Under the pieces are notes generated by a model that saw only the letters and a list, made by a program, of their open reading frames with translations, was not told the origin of the DNA and ran no database searches. DNA of 64,000 nucleotides from Aspidapion aeneum (Eukaryota; Arthropoda; Insecta; Coleoptera; Brentidae). This document shows, in pieces, positions 12,069 through 23,640 of this stretch. The stretch is from positions 64,081,379 through 64,145,378 of the forward strand of contig OY755046.1 of NCBI GenBank assembly GCA_963576565.1, given 5' to 3'. The position numbers and the translations under genes are program-made. The first letter of the stretch is position 1, and the number at the start of each line of letters is the position of its first letter.

Positions 12069-12209
12069 ATACTATTAGCTCACACTACTACTATAAGTAG
12101 TGTGAGCTATGGTGATCCTAATTTTTTCGAGAAAAAAAAAGTTGCTCCGATTTCAAAATTTTTTATATATCTTTGCGTTTCAGATGATTTTGAAACTTTT
12201 TTGTTTTGC

Positions 12210-12248
<39 letters not shown>

Positions 12249-12817
12249 ATGTCTGTCTGTATGTCTGTCTGTAACGACCAACCCGCATGACTCAAAAACC
12301 GCTTGTCCGATTTTAATGAAATTTGGTACCTAAGTTGGGTCTTGGGCCGTAATGGTCCCATTTAAAAATGAACAAAATCCACCGAACGCAAGCCAAATAA
12401 AAGGGTGGGGGTAGATTCCAAAAATTAGAGTTTATGTGAAAATATGGCGTGTGTGATATCAAACGAAAGGTAATTAAGTCTGGAGTTAAAAAAAATGAAT
12501 TTTAGTTTATTTAAAAAAAAGGGTGGGGGTAGATGTCAAAAATTACAGTTTAAGTGAAAATATGGCGTGTGTGATATCAACCGAAAGGTAATTGAGTCTG
12601 GAGTTAAACAAAATACATTTTAGTTTTTTTCAAAAGGGTGGGGGGTAGATTAAAAAAATTTGAGTTTAAGTCAAAACATGGCTTGTGTGGTATCAAACAA
12701 AAGGTAATTGAGTCTGGAGTTGAATAAAATATATTTCAGTTTTTGATTATATTAGCTCACACTATAACTATAGTACCTAGTGTGAGCTTAGGTGCCCATA
12801 GATTGGCAGAGTATTTT
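12069..12817 (+). mobile_element. Helentron-like non-autonomous element with (CTGT)n, copy A
   Basis: One end is a hairpin built on agctcacacta/tagtgtgagct (12077-12108), followed by ggtgatccta and a CTGT tetranucleotide tract (12209-12270). Then comes tcaaaaaccgcttg, several ~115-bp modules with gggtgggggtaga and tatcaaacgaaaggtaatt, and a second hairpin (agctcacactat... tagtgtgagct, 12756-12789) with a conserved outer tail gattggcagagtatt. No TIR and no ORF. Paired terminal hairpins plus a central microsatellite are features of Helentron-associated (HINE) elements; the class is inference. Other copies: 25390, 40029, 42951, 45614 and 46325. Confidence 0.7.
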
Positions 12818-12849
12818 TATAGAGTAAAAATAAAAAGTTTTTTTATGAC

Positions 12850-13300
12850 GATCTGAATAGCCTTCAATCTAACTATCTCTCTATTTATTTAGCCTTCTTC
12901 GATTCATCTTTGGACCTCCCCCAATCCAATCTCTTCTACTCTTCTTTCTCTGTCTGTCGCCGTGTTCATCCATCTAATTCCCGCATTTTTCTTCATATCT
13001 ACGTCTTTTATTTTCCCAAGGTTTACAATACATTTGTTCCGTCGATCATCTTATTTTTTCTGATATTATTATTGTAAAATTTTCATTTTAATTTTGCGAC
13101 TTCTCCTCTGACATCCATTAATTTTGTTTTATTTCTTATCCATTCGTTCCTTTATTTTTTATCTGTTAACTTTACATGTAACATTTCTCTTCACATTGAT
13201 CTTTGGGCTTTTGTAAATATCCAGGTCTGGGATCCATAGGTGACTACAGGAAGGATACATTTGGTTTTACACTTTCGTTTTGAGGTATAGTTTTTGCAAA
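12850..13300 (-). pseudogene. RTE-type LINE 3' end (family A)
   Basis: Read on the minus strand it repeats the order seen at 10290-10700: CILPVVTYGSQTW-type words, an RSM-type segment, and the 3'UTR word gatggatgaacacggcgac. Several indels. Non-functional. Confidence 0.7.
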
Positions 13301-14094
13301 GTCACTTGAATAACTCCTAATACGGGGTTCTATCGATTTCATTAAATTTTGCTTCATTCTGCCCTTCAAAAGTTATCCAAATTCATATAAAATCTTCCTG
13401 GTATAATTTCAACCCTACCGACAGAGAAAAGATTTGTTTTCCGAGGGACCGAGGCCAGGTGGATGGACGGCACCTGATTGGCAGAGTTTTTTGAGATGCG
13501 CCTTTAATTGCTTTCAGGTGTTCGTTTTGGGACCCCTTTAGTCGGCAGTATGCAGAGTTAGATAATAAATCAGCGTTGTTTCTGTAGGTGTAGGAATAGA
13601 AAGTTTTATTATCTATTTTTATTTCTTTAGTTTACGCCATAATTAAATGAAATAATTCACCATGTCACTTTCTTTAAAGGATATGCCGATGGTCGGCTTT
13701 TATCTTTGTCAACTGACTGCGAAAACTATACTGAGGATAGTTTTTATTTTTTTATATGTAGCTTAATGTACCGAAGGCCTATATTATAGCTAAAAAGGAT
13801 TCTTACATAACAATTTTTCTTATGTAAGTTAATGTTAATAAAATTACAATTTTGAAAAGCATGCGCACGAGATAAGGCCAAATAAGGACGGTCATCAGGC
13901 CGCCACTAATAAATGGCAGAAAGCCTTCCTCATTTCAAAGTATTGTGTGCAAATTTAGCTATCGCTGAAACGTGCCACTGCTTAAAAATAGCGCTTTATT
14001 ACTAAATACGGTCAGTGCCGTACCAATTTTAATTATTTTCCTTGACTCTTGATATCAATATAATTGCCGTTGAAATACGTAAAGGCGTATCCGA
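13301..14094. other. No recognisable gene
   Basis: Unique-looking AT-rich sequence with no domain-bearing frame. Confidence 0.4.
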
Positions 14095-15050
14095 AATACT
14101 ACTACTATTCGGTTTAAAACGTTTTTCTACTTTGTTCGACGCCTATTTTCCACCTCCTTCGATCCTGACAATAATCTTCCGTCAGGTTTTTTTGATTCAT
14201 TGTTCTTTGAATTGCCTATTGCCATTCCAGTTTAGGACGCCTTCTTTTTCTGCGCCCTATTGGTTGCCATTCTAGGACCTGCTTTCGTAATCTTTCGTCG
14301 TTCATCCGTTGTACATGGCCGTACCATATCGGTTGTCTTTTAGTGATGTCATCCGTTATGATTCCCTCGATTCCCATTCTTTCTTATATGATCTGTTCTA
14401 GATATTCTCATTGATCTTCTTATTGAATCCATTTCGACACTTTTTTTTTGTATTTTTCTGTTCTGTTACGCGACAAGTCTCTATTTCATACAATAGCGTA
14501 CTTTTCACCATTGTTTCATATATGTTAAATTTTACATTCTTTTTTATCTCTCTGCTCCATAAAACACTGTTAAGACAACCAATTACCTTTTTTGCTTTTA
14601 CTATTCTTTTTTCCAGTTCTTTACAGTCTGTTCCTGTCTTATCAAATGTGACACCCAAGTATAAATACTCATTGCATGGAGATATTGTCCGTCCATTGTC
14701 TAGTTCTAACTCACCTGATTCGTTGCCAATACATAAGTACTGTGTCTTGTCCATGTTCACTGTTAAACCCCACTTTTGGTATTCTTCCGTTAACTTTCTC
14801 ATCATATACTCCAATTTTAGATTTTGACCCTTTGTAAAGTTCTTTTATCGCTTTTATATATGTATAATTGATATTGGTTTGTTCTAACACTGTCCATAAT
14901 TTTTCTACTGGAACGGTATCATATGGTTTTTGTAGGTCCACAAAGGTAACATGAGTCTCTATATTTCTGGCACTCCTTTTCTCTATTACTTGTTTAAGAC
15001 CGAAATTTGCTGAATATTGATTAGATACGCCAAGGCACATATTATTTTAA
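14095..15050 (-). pseudogene. Non-LTR retrotransposon RT C-terminal half (family B)
   Basis: Two long minus-strand frames overlap out of phase. At 14711-15040 there is HVTFVDLQKPYDTVP (RT palm start), LEQTNINYTYIKAIKELY. At 14398-14814 there is YQKWGLTVNMDKTQYL, EYLYLGVTF and KFNIYETMVKSTLLYE. The FADD-containing segment between them is missing, since the sequence jumps from the STEHGQDT region to MEYMMRKLTEEY. This looks like an internal deletion. The tail is TAC-rich at 14094. Confidence 0.8.
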
Positions 15051-15314
15051 CGTGGTTTAGGTTATGCCGTGAAGGCGTATCTCAAAAACGTACCGTTCAC
15101 ATGAAAAGATACGCTTTCCTGTAAAATTGTTAAAATCTAAAAAACACCTTTATCTATTTTTAACAGCGCAATGGCAACATAAATAACGAAATCTAACCAA
15201 AAATCAAAAGTATAGAGAACATAGAGTGCTTTACATTTAAACATTATTTTCACACGCTCCGACTAAAAAAAAAAGTGCAAATACAAGTTGGTTTCAATCT
15301 TTGGTATTTATAGC

Positions 15315-15850
15315 TTAAGTATAATCTATCTATCTATCTTCTTCAATTCATCTTTGAACATAGGCCTCCCCTAATATCTTCCAGTATTCTCTGTCTGTCG
15401 CCGTGTTCATCCATCTACTTCCCGCATGTTTCTTTAAATCGTCCGCCCTGACGCCCATGTCATTTAAGCTCTTCCTCTACTTCTTTTATTTTCCCAAGGT
15501 CTCCAGTTAACAATTTATTTGTTCCATAGATGGTCTTTCTGTCTGATATTAGATATGTCCGAAATTTCCATTTTAATTTTGCTTCTTCTCCTCTGACATC
15601 TCTTACTTTTGTTTTATTTTTTATCCATTTATTCTTTTTTTTTATCTGTTAGCTTTAGATGTACCATTTGTCTTTCCATTGATTTAAGTTTTAAAAAACA
15701 TTTTCTAGGGTATGGGAATATTATGTCACCCTTTCTCACCCCTCATCTTATGAGAATTGGCTTGGGTCCTTCTTGGATTTTTATTGATGTAGTTACTTCG
15801 CTAGTTGGCTTTAGGTCTATATATCTGTGATCTATTCGGCTATTAATTAA
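15315..15850 (-). pseudogene. RTE-type LINE fragment (family A)
   Basis: Minus-strand 3' end with the same gatggatgaacacggcgac and ccattttaattttgc words as 12850-13300. It then jumps inside the RT region to gggtgacataatattccc, so part of the C-terminal segment is deleted. Confidence 0.65.
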
Positions 15851-16815
15851 AGATGGTTTTACTGCCGGTGCGCAATGCTATCGAAAGTTTTTAAACTCTA
15901 TAAACGCAATATATAGTAGAATGTTGTATTGGTTGGCTCGTTTTATTAGGATTTTCATGGTTAATAGGTGGTCAAATGTACTGAAACCTTTTATTTATTT
16001 AAGTATAATCCATTGACTATACCCAGGGCGTTATACAACTCAATGGTATAATCAGTGATTATACAACACCTGTCATAATCATTAGTATAATAGGTAGTCT
16101 ATAGTCTATAATGGTTTAAGGTTTAGTTCAAAGTACTTAGGTTGATAATTGTCAAGACTAAATCAAAAGAAATGCAATAGTTCGTTTTTTTTTTAAATCA
16201 AAATTTCCTAATAAAATAAAACATTAATTGTCCTGAAAGAAGAAAGAATCAAATAATTAAAGTTTTTTTTTTCTAAAAATAAGCCAAAATAATTTTTGCT
16301 TTCCCCGGAGGTTTGATTTTGAATTTTGAATCGAGTTCAAGCGACGCCGCTGTCTTTTTGTTTGTCGATAAAGCCGCTGAAAATTTAAATTAATAAACAA
16401 TACTACAGCTGGTAATGATCTTCACGATTTTCAGTGAAAGCGGCCATTTTAATTTATGAAATGTGACTATTTTTGGTTAGAACACGAAATGTCGTCAAAT
16501 TGTCGCTATATTCTTCGTCTAAAAGGCTATTATTATTTTAATTAGATTCCCTATCATGCTTCTTCTTATTCTTCATTGCCTTATTAACCTGCGCGTGAGT
16601 TTTTGGCTTCCGTATTAATTTTCCTCGATGCTGATCTCTCTCCAAACTAAATTGTCAAAGTTTTTCTTACATTCTATGCCTTACTAGATCCTCTACAAGA
16701 TCGTCTGCCCAGTTCTGCATTTTCTTCCTCTTCTTCGTTCCGCTGTTATTTTGCCTCAGTTTGTGTTTTGTATAATATATATATTTTTTCAATTAATAGC
16801 CGAATAGATCACAGA
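15851..16815. other. No recognisable gene
   Basis: Contains a GT-AT rich stretch with repeated tataatca words near 16040-16110. No ORF or terminus recognised. Confidence 0.4.
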
Positions 16816-16819
16816 TACA

Positions 16820-17465
16820 CAGATTTAATTCCGTTTTCTATCTGTTTACATGTAACATCTGTCTTTCCATTGATCTTTGGGCTTTTGTTACCTTATCCAT
16901 GTTTGACTTTGTAAGTGTCCAGGTCTGGGATCCATAGGTAATTACAGGAAGGATACTTTCGTTTCGCGTCTCTTGATTTCAGCCGTTTGGTTTTCTTTTT
17001 TTAGTTTAATAATTTATCCCAGGTATATATTCCTCTACTTGTTCTATCCTCTCTTGGTTTATTCTGAACGTGATATTTTCATCTGTATTTGTTATGATTT
17101 TAGTTTTAGTGCAGTTCATACTCAGGCCTATATTTTTAGTTGCTGTATCCTGTTCTTTCTTATCTGTTACTAAGGCGATATCATCAGCATATCTCAGGTG
17201 GTTAAGTTTTGTCCGTTTACTTTGATACCTAACTATTTTTTTCCAATCTTAAAAACATCTTCTAGGGCCTGGTTAAATAGTTTAGGGAGAATTGTGTCAC
17301 CCTGGCTGATATCTCTTATTATGCGGATTGGCTTGGTTCCTTCGTGGATTTTAATTGATGTTCTTGCTTCGCTATATTTATTGGCTATTAATTATTCTTA
17401 GTATTTCGCTATATATATTCTTAGTGTATGGATGACTACTACTACAATTTTCTCAATCTGTTGGT
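16820..17465 (-). pseudogene. RTE-type LINE RT fragment (family A)
   Basis: Minus-strand pieces encode, in order, the ISQGDTILPKLF segment (about 17300), DGQNLTTEIC... ADDIALV-type palm (about 17180), LSMNCTKTKI and VYLGQ (about 17080-17010), and the ITYGSQTWTLTKS segment (about 16930). Frame breaks separate them. It carries the YADD-equivalent region that the other family A copies lack. Confidence 0.65.
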
Positions 17466-17744
17466 CATTTAGTAGGTCTGTATTAAACCAAAAACTATAC
17501 CGCATAAAATGCCCATGCGGTTTGCCCTGGTTCTACGCCCACCGAAGCCCATTTGATTAGCATGAAATTAGCATAAAAAGTTAACGTAGGTTAAGTACTA
17601 AAACCACTAAAACTGAAGCTTGTAAAAGCCTTTTTTAGGAGCAACTATCCTAAATCCAAGTCGCAGCTGATTGAGTCCGATTTTTGATGGGATTAAATGG
17701 GAAACTAGTTTATAAGCGATCTGCGTTTTTGACATAACTATACC

Positions 17745-18345
17745 CCTACCAAAAAAACCAACTAGCTCCTATTACCAAAAAACCAACCACTAGCGCCTGC
17801 CCCTAGCTTCTACCAGCGAAAAAACAAGTACTACCACCTTCCCCTGGCTTCTACCATCAAAAAACCACCTACTACTACCCTTTTCTTAACTTCTATCAGC
17901 AAAAGATCAACTAATACCACCTTCTCCTAGCTTCTGCCATTAAAAAACCAACTGCTATCACCATTCCCTAGCTTCTTTCATCAAAAAGCCAACGACCACC
18001 ACCTTGCCCTAGCTTCTACCAGCAAAAAACCAACTACTACTACCTTCCCCTAGCTTCTACCACCACAAAACCAACTACTACAAAAATCATAATCAAATGA
18101 GGTAGTAGTTGGTTTTTTGGTGGTAGAGGAGCTAGGGAAGGTTAGTAGTAGTTGGTTTTGTGATCTTAGAAGCGTTGAAAAGGTGGTAGTAGTTGGTTGT
18201 TTGGTAGTAGAAGCTAGGGCAAGGTGATAGTAGTTGGTTTTTTGCTGGTAGAAGCTGGGTGAAGATGTTAGTAGTTAGTTTTTTGGTGGTAGAAGTAGAA
18301 GCTAAGCGGAGGTGGTTTTTGGGATAAAACGTGATCGTAGTTGAA
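17745..18345. repeat. ~44-bp minisatellite arranged as an inverted repeat
   Basis: About seven degenerate units built on ccttcccctagcttctacca, aaaaaccaactacta run from 17755 to 18085. Then about five units in the opposite orientation (gtagtagttggttttttg, agaagctaggg) run from 18100 to 18320, with the turn at about 18090. The open frames here are by-products of the repeat. Confidence 0.8.
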
Positions 18346-18427
18346 TGATAGGTCACTGTAGCTGTGGTAACATCTTAGACTTAGAAGTTGGTACCTATTT
18401 GCGTGCAAAAGGTTCATTGTCACTACT

Positions 18428-19069
18428 GATTCGTGAATTATCCTCTTAAATACTTTAAGGCTCCTAAAACGCCGACATAAGATGTAAAAGAGTCGAAAAC
18501 CTTTTCGCTTTTTATAAGTGGCCATTTGAAATCGTTTTAAGCATAATATTTGCATTTTCTTAAGGACCTTTGGTTCTTAAAATGTTTATATTATTTTCTT
18601 CAATGTTTAAAAATGGTTTTTTAGAGCTCTCTCAGGGCCGGTTTCTCAATAGAGGGTTAGCCCTGACTCGTGAGTTAAAAAAAGAGATATTTACCACATG
18701 CTAAAAAAAGAACCGGGCAGCGAATTCAGTCCGTGATGAGTATAAATACTTAGGTGTAAAAATTACAGCTGACGGAACACTAGACAAAGCTATAAAAGAT
18801 CGAAACGTACAAGGAAGAAAAGCAATAACTTTATTAAATGGAATAATTTGGGACCAACGTATATTAAAATATAACAAAAAGCTTATATATAACACCATTG
18901 TAAAATGTATTATTACATACAGCTCAGAAGTATGGCCAATCAAGGATAGAACAGAAAAAATGCTTTCCGCTACGGGGATGGACTATTGGAGAAGAGCAGC
19001 AGGGAAATCAAAAAGAGAAAGAGTTACAAATCAGAGAATAAGAGAAATTATGACAGTGGGTGAACGTAC
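18428..19069 (+). repeat. 640-bp duplication, copy 1
   Basis: Near-identical to 19864-20506 (offset 1436 bp), with only scattered substitutions seen. It contains one TIR (from 18633) and part of a LINE. At 19069 this copy continues into the rest of the LINE, while the second copy switches to the CCGAA element. Confidence 0.85.
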
Positions 19070-19335
19070 TTTAGTGGATGATATAAGAACAAAACAACTG
19101 GTGTGGTAGGGACATGTACAAAGAATGAATGATGAAAGACTACCTAAACAAATACTACAATGGAAACCAACCGGCCGAAGAAAACGAGGACGGCCAAGGA
19201 GAAGCTGGAGAGAAGGAATAGACAGTGAAATAAGAATAAAAGGCCTAGATGATGAATTATGGGCAAACAGAAACGAGTGGAGATTGGGTATCGGAAGACG
19301 TAGAACGTTGTGAAACCGATAATTATATATAGAGA
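18690..19335 (+). pseudogene. Non-LTR retrotransposon RT C-terminus (family E)
   Basis: Plus-strand frames encode DEYKYLGVKITADGTLD, TLLNGIIWDQ, NTIVKCIITYSSEVWP, MDYWRRAAGKSKRERV, then after one stop GHVQRMNDERLPKQILQW and PTGRRKRGRPRRSWREGI. This is the usual C-terminus of this LINE group, with a natural 3' end near 19335. It lacks the RT catalytic core. Confidence 0.8.
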
Positions 19336-19863
19336 CTAAGCGAAGGGGGTAGTACCTAGTTGGTTTTTTGATAGTAGAAGCTAAGCGATGGTGGTTTTTG
19401 GGTAAAAACGTGGTCGTTGCTGAATTATAGGCCACTGTGGCTGTGGTAACAACTTAGACTTATAAGTTAGTACCTATTTGCTTTTACCACACACAAGGCT
19501 TTCAGCAAAAAAAATGTAGGGGAAGGTTGTAGTCGTTGGTTTTTTGTTGGTAGAAACTAGGCGAAGGTGGTTTTTTGGATAAAATCCGTTTGTAGCTGAA
19601 TGATAGGTCACTGTAGCTGTGGAACTTATAAGTTAGTACCTATTTGTTTTTACCACAAACAAGGCTTACAGCAAAAAAAAAATAGTTGGTCAGTAAAATT
19701 TTAGATAGTAAAATAGGCTTTTGACAGATAAATAAAGCATAACAAAAATAACGCAAGTAAAAATTGTGCCTGCAAAAGGTCAAAATTGGACTTCCAAATA
19801 TCACGTGACATCTGTCATTTAAGGTCGCATTTAGCTAAAGGAGTGCGTGCAAAATTTCCCTAA
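19336..19863 (-). repeat. Further units of the 17.7-kb minisatellite
   Basis: Contains tagttggttttttgatagta, agaagctaagcg and the longer module gaatgataggtcactgtagc, which also occurs after the inverted array at 18340. The module appears twice here (19410 and 19595). Confidence 0.6.
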
Positions 19864-20506
19864 TGATTCGTGAATTATTCTCTTAAATACTTTAAGGCTC
19901 CTAAAACGCCGACATAAGATGTAAAAGAGTCGAAAACCTTTTCGCTTTTTATAAGTGGCCATTTGAAATCGTTTTAAGCATAATATTTGCATTTTCTTAA
20001 GGACCTTTGGTTCTTAAAATGTTTATATTATTTTCTTCAATGTTTAAAAATGGTTTTTTAGAGCCCTCTCAGGGCCGGTTTCTCAATAGAGGGTTAGCCC
20101 TGACTCGTGGGTTAAAAAAAGAGATATTTACCACATGCTAAAAAAAGAACCGGGCAGCGAATTCAGTCCGTGATGAGTATAAATACTTAGGTGTAAAAAT
20201 TATAGCTGACGGAACACTAGACAAAGCTATAAAAGATCGAAACGTACAAGGAAGAAAAGCAATAACTTTATTAAATGGAATTATTTGGGACCAAAGTATA
20301 TCAAAACATAACAAAAAGCTTATATATAACACCATTATAAAATGTATTATTACATACGGCTCAGAAGTATGGCCAATCAAGGATAGAACAGAAAAAATGC
20401 TTTCCGCTACGGAGATGGACTATTGGAGAAGAGCAGCAGGGAAATCAAAAAGAGAAAGAGTTACAAATCAAAGAATAAGAGAAATTATGACAGCGGGTGA
20501 ACGTAC
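19864..20506 (+). repeat. 640-bp duplication, copy 2
   Basis: Second copy of 18428-19069. It includes a LINE RT fragment (about 20130-20506) that ends abruptly where the CCGAA array region begins. Confidence 0.85.
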
Positions 20507-20734
20507 CTAAAGAGAGCTATCAACCGAACCGAACCGAACCGAACCGAACCGAACCGAACAGAACCGAACCGAACCGAACCGAACCGAACCGAACCGAACC
20601 GAACCGAACCGAACCGAACCGAACCGAACCGAACCGAACCGAACCGAACCGAACCGAACCGAACCGAACCGAACCGAACCGAACCGAACCGAACCCACGG
20701 GTCAGGGCTAACCCTCCATTGAAAAACCGGCCCT
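20070..20734. mobile_element. TIR element holding a LINE fragment and a CCGAA array
   Basis: Ends agggccggtttctcaa and the complement ttgaaaaaccggccct. The inverted similarity continues through gggttagccctgac/gtcagggctaaccc for about 44 bp. Between the TIRs lie a family E LINE fragment and the pentamer array. No target duplication is evident. The homologous left end at 18633 has no partner. Confidence 0.65.
20523..20695. repeat. (CCGAA)n pentamer array
   Basis: About 34 almost perfect units with a single substitution near 20560. On the other strand it reads TTCGG, one base from the insect telomere unit TTAGG. Degenerate CCGAA/CCTAA mixtures also occur at 1460-1640. Confidence 0.95.
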
Positions 20735-21230
20735 TAAAAGTGTATTGATGTGGTTAAGAGCTTAAGACTTCAATTTTTTAATTGCCATGTATGGTATATT
20801 GTAGCAACTAATACTTTATGTTACTTAGGCATAGCAATTTTTTTTTTAATTCAAACACTGCTTAATATAAATGCATGTTTGCAGGAAGCCACAAATTGTC
20901 CAAGAACGAAGCTTATTCTAGTGGAATGTGTGCCTTCAACCCATAAACTCAATCTTTTTAACAAGATTTGCGTTTTTTTATAAATTCTTAAAAGTCTGTC
21001 TACACTTGGTTCTTCGAGAGCCAAGTTCACTAGCGAATTATTTTGTTTCTATCTGTTCTTAAACTTCATTATTATTATATATCTAAAATATAGTCATTTT
21101 ATGTATCATGTCTTCATATGCTCAAAAATCCGCTGGGGTACCCAGTAGATTTTTCACTAGCTAACAATTTTTCTACATTCTGACCAAAAAAACTTCCAAT
21201 CAATGCCATTTGATCACTACTGCTACTATG
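20735..21230. other. No recognisable gene
   Basis: A plus-strand open frame at 20750-20983 has no recognisable domain. No repeats noticed. Confidence 0.4.
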
Positions 21231-21745
21231 TCGGCTTACAACGTTTTTCTACGTTGTTCGACGCCTATTTTCCACCCCCTTCGATCCTGACAATCACCTT
21301 CTGTCAGGTTTTTTTGGTGTTTTGATCTTTGGATTGACTGTTGCCATTCCAGTTTAGGATGCTCTCTTTTTCTGCGCCCTATTGGTTGCCATTCTAGGAC
21401 CTGCTTTCGTAATCTTTCGTCGTTTATTCGTTGGACATGGTCGTACCATATCAGTTCTCTTTTAGTAATGTCATCCGTTATGCTTCCCTCGATTCCCATT
21501 CTTTCTTTTATGATCTTATTTCTTATAGTATCTGTTCTAGATATTTTCATTGATATTCTTATTGCATCCAGTTCGACACTTTCCATTTTTGTTTTGTATT
21601 TTTCTGTTATGCGACAAGTCTCTATTTCATACAGCAGCGTCCTTTTCACTATTGTTTTAATAACATCCAATAACCTTTTTTGCTGTTACTATTCGTTTTA
21701 CTAGTTGTTTACAGTCTGTTCCTGTCTTATAAAATGTGACACCTA

Positions 21746-22944
21746 CCCAACAAACAATTAAAGTTGTAACGACGAAACCCCAACTAGAAAGAATTTCTTA
21801 AAAGTAACCGCAACGTACTCCCGCTACGTCTCAGTATACCATACAGCGACGTTATAATTCCCTAAGTGGGGAACCAATTTCTGGTTGAAACTACTAGGCC
21901 AAGTGTTTAAAGTCACTGTAGTAACAACTACACTACTACGTCGTAGCCAGGTATCTACTACGTCGTAGAGGCTGTTTTTTTTCCGTAATGGCATAAAAGT
22001 TGCGATGTAGTTGCAAATAATATAATCGTTTCTTTTTGGTAGAATTGTTACACAATATGGTGGACACAACAGTAAACAGACTCGCTTAGTATTTTGTTTG
22101 GTTATGGTTATAATATGAACTATGTTATCCAAAAGTGTGAGAATTTACGAGCAGAGGATCAAAATTCGAGTGCGACGCAAAGTTTTTTGTATAACATGCA
22201 TTATATATATTGCAAAAAACCGGTGCGCCCGTAAAATTGAGCCGTTTTCTGGTAGCTGATTGAATTTTTGTGTTGTGATTTTGGAGGTTATGTTTTCATA
22301 ATTGACAGTTAACTCCAACAAATGGTGCTTAAGAAGAGCATTTTTGGTAAGCTTCAACTAATTTGTTTATAAAATAGTATGGCTCTTTAATATGAGCTCA
22401 TAAAACGACAACAAAAATATTAAATTTTCTTTCTTACATAAAAACATGGCGTCCCAAACTATATTCCCTGATAGTCGAAAAGGTTACTTGAAAGTAGTTG
22501 CGGCTTTAAAGTTGATCCAAAAAGTTATTTTGTCTAAATTGTTACATCAGATGTTACTATGACGACACAAACTTTTGTGGTAAAAATTAAAGTTATAATG
22601 TAGTTGTCGGATACACTTGTTTGGGACTCCAATGAAGCTTAACTTTCTAGTGGTAATTAAGTAGGATATAAAAGTCAGGGCGACTACGAAATAACGACTA
22701 AAAAGAAAGTAAAACTTTAGCAACGTCCTATTGTGGTAGAGAAGACTATCAGAATCGACTATCAAGAAACAATCCTATGAAGTAGTTTAGAGGGTCGTTT
22801 TTACGAAACATCTACTATTTCCTGATACTAAATAGTAGTTAGAACTAAAAAGTAACAAATTTTGGTTGGGATCACCACATTTCTACTATAAGAAAGTAGC
22901 AAAGCCTTTAGAACATGTAGCCGCTACTATAAATGTTAGTTGGG
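21746..22944. mobile_element. 1.2-kb TIR element (CCCAACWAAC ends)
   Basis: Left end cccaacaaacaatt and right end the complement of cccaactaacattt, flanked by CTA on both sides, inside a LINE whose sisters are continuous here. Rich in gtagt/ctac words (tactacgtcgtag twice near 21930-21965). No transposase. A 3-bp CTA duplication suggests PIF/Harbinger-like mobilisation; TA would suggest mariner. A nearly identical inverted copy starts at 63368. Confidence 0.75.
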
Positions 22945-23329
22945 CTAAGTATACATACTCATTGAATGGAGATATTGTTTGTCCATTGTCTAGTTCTAAC
23001 TCGTTTTGATTCGTTTCTAGTAAATAAGTACTGTGTCTTTTCCACGTTCACTATTAACCCCCACTTTTAGTATTTTTCCGTTAGCTTTCTCAGCATATAC
23101 CCCATGTCTTCTTTATGATTAGCTACAATTACTTAGTCGTCAGCAAACTGTAGTGTGTATATGGTAAATCGGTCGTTAAGGTGAATTCCAATGCCGTGTA
23201 CTTTACGTTTCCAGTTTTTTAAAGCTACTGCGATATATATTTTAAAAAGAATTGGAGAGATACAACATCGCTGTCTTAAGCTTTTCGTTACCAGAAATTC
23301 TTTTAGTTTTAGTTTTTGACCCTTTGTAT

Positions 23330-23520
23330 CAGTGGCGTATATAAGAGGGGGCCTGGGGGGCCCGGGCCACCCCGAAGCTAAGATTTTTTTAGATATTTTC
23401 CACAAATTTCCTGAATACAAACATAAAATAGCATAAAATACGAACTCATGGGGTCTCGCCCCCCCCCCCCCCCAAACTGCCTCGGGCCCACCCCGAAACT
23501 TTTTTCTATATACGCCACTG
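23330..23520. mobile_element. hAT-type MITE (CAGTGGCGTATATA family)
   Basis: 191 bp with a perfect 8-bp duplication ctttgtat (23322-23329 and 23521-23528). The sister LINE copies at about 8390 and 14830 show the single uninterrupted target. Confidence 0.95.
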
Positions 23521-23640
23521 CTTTGTATAGTTCTTTTATCGCTTTTATCTATGTATGATTGATATAAGTTTGCTAATTTTTTCCACTGGAATGGTATCAT
23601 ATGCTTTTTATAGGCCCACAAATAATAATTTGTGTCATAA

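Larger units (their letters stand above)
21236..23640 (-). pseudogene. Non-LTR retrotransposon (family B) split by two DNA elements
   Basis: Three minus-strand pieces of one LINE: 23529-23640 and 22946-23329 (RT palm to the ADD region, words LQFADD and LKLKEFLV), and 21236-21743 (TLLYEIETCRITEKYK, MDAIRISMKI, ELIWYDHVQRINDERLRKQV, PIGRRKREHPK). A 1.2-kb TIR element sits at 21746-22944 and a hAT MITE at 23330-23520. Removing both restores collinearity with 14095-15050. Confidence 0.85.

Noticed and set aside
12030..12361. Open frames of Cys-Leu-Ser-Val or Thr-Asp-Arg-Gln repeats on both strands
   Set aside because: They are translations of the CTGT/GACA tetranucleotide tract; the same occurs at 25.4, 40.6, 46.0 and 46.9 kb.
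18132..18356. Ser/Thr/Pro-rich open frame
   Set aside because: By-product of the 44-bp minisatellite.
20497..20748. Open frames of Glu-Pro-Asn-Arg-Thr repeats
   Set aside because: Translation of the CCGAA microsatellite.
22547..22765. Open frame repeated at 63545-63748
   Set aside because: Both copies lie inside the same TIR element; identity reflects recent duplication, and no transposase or domain motif is seen.
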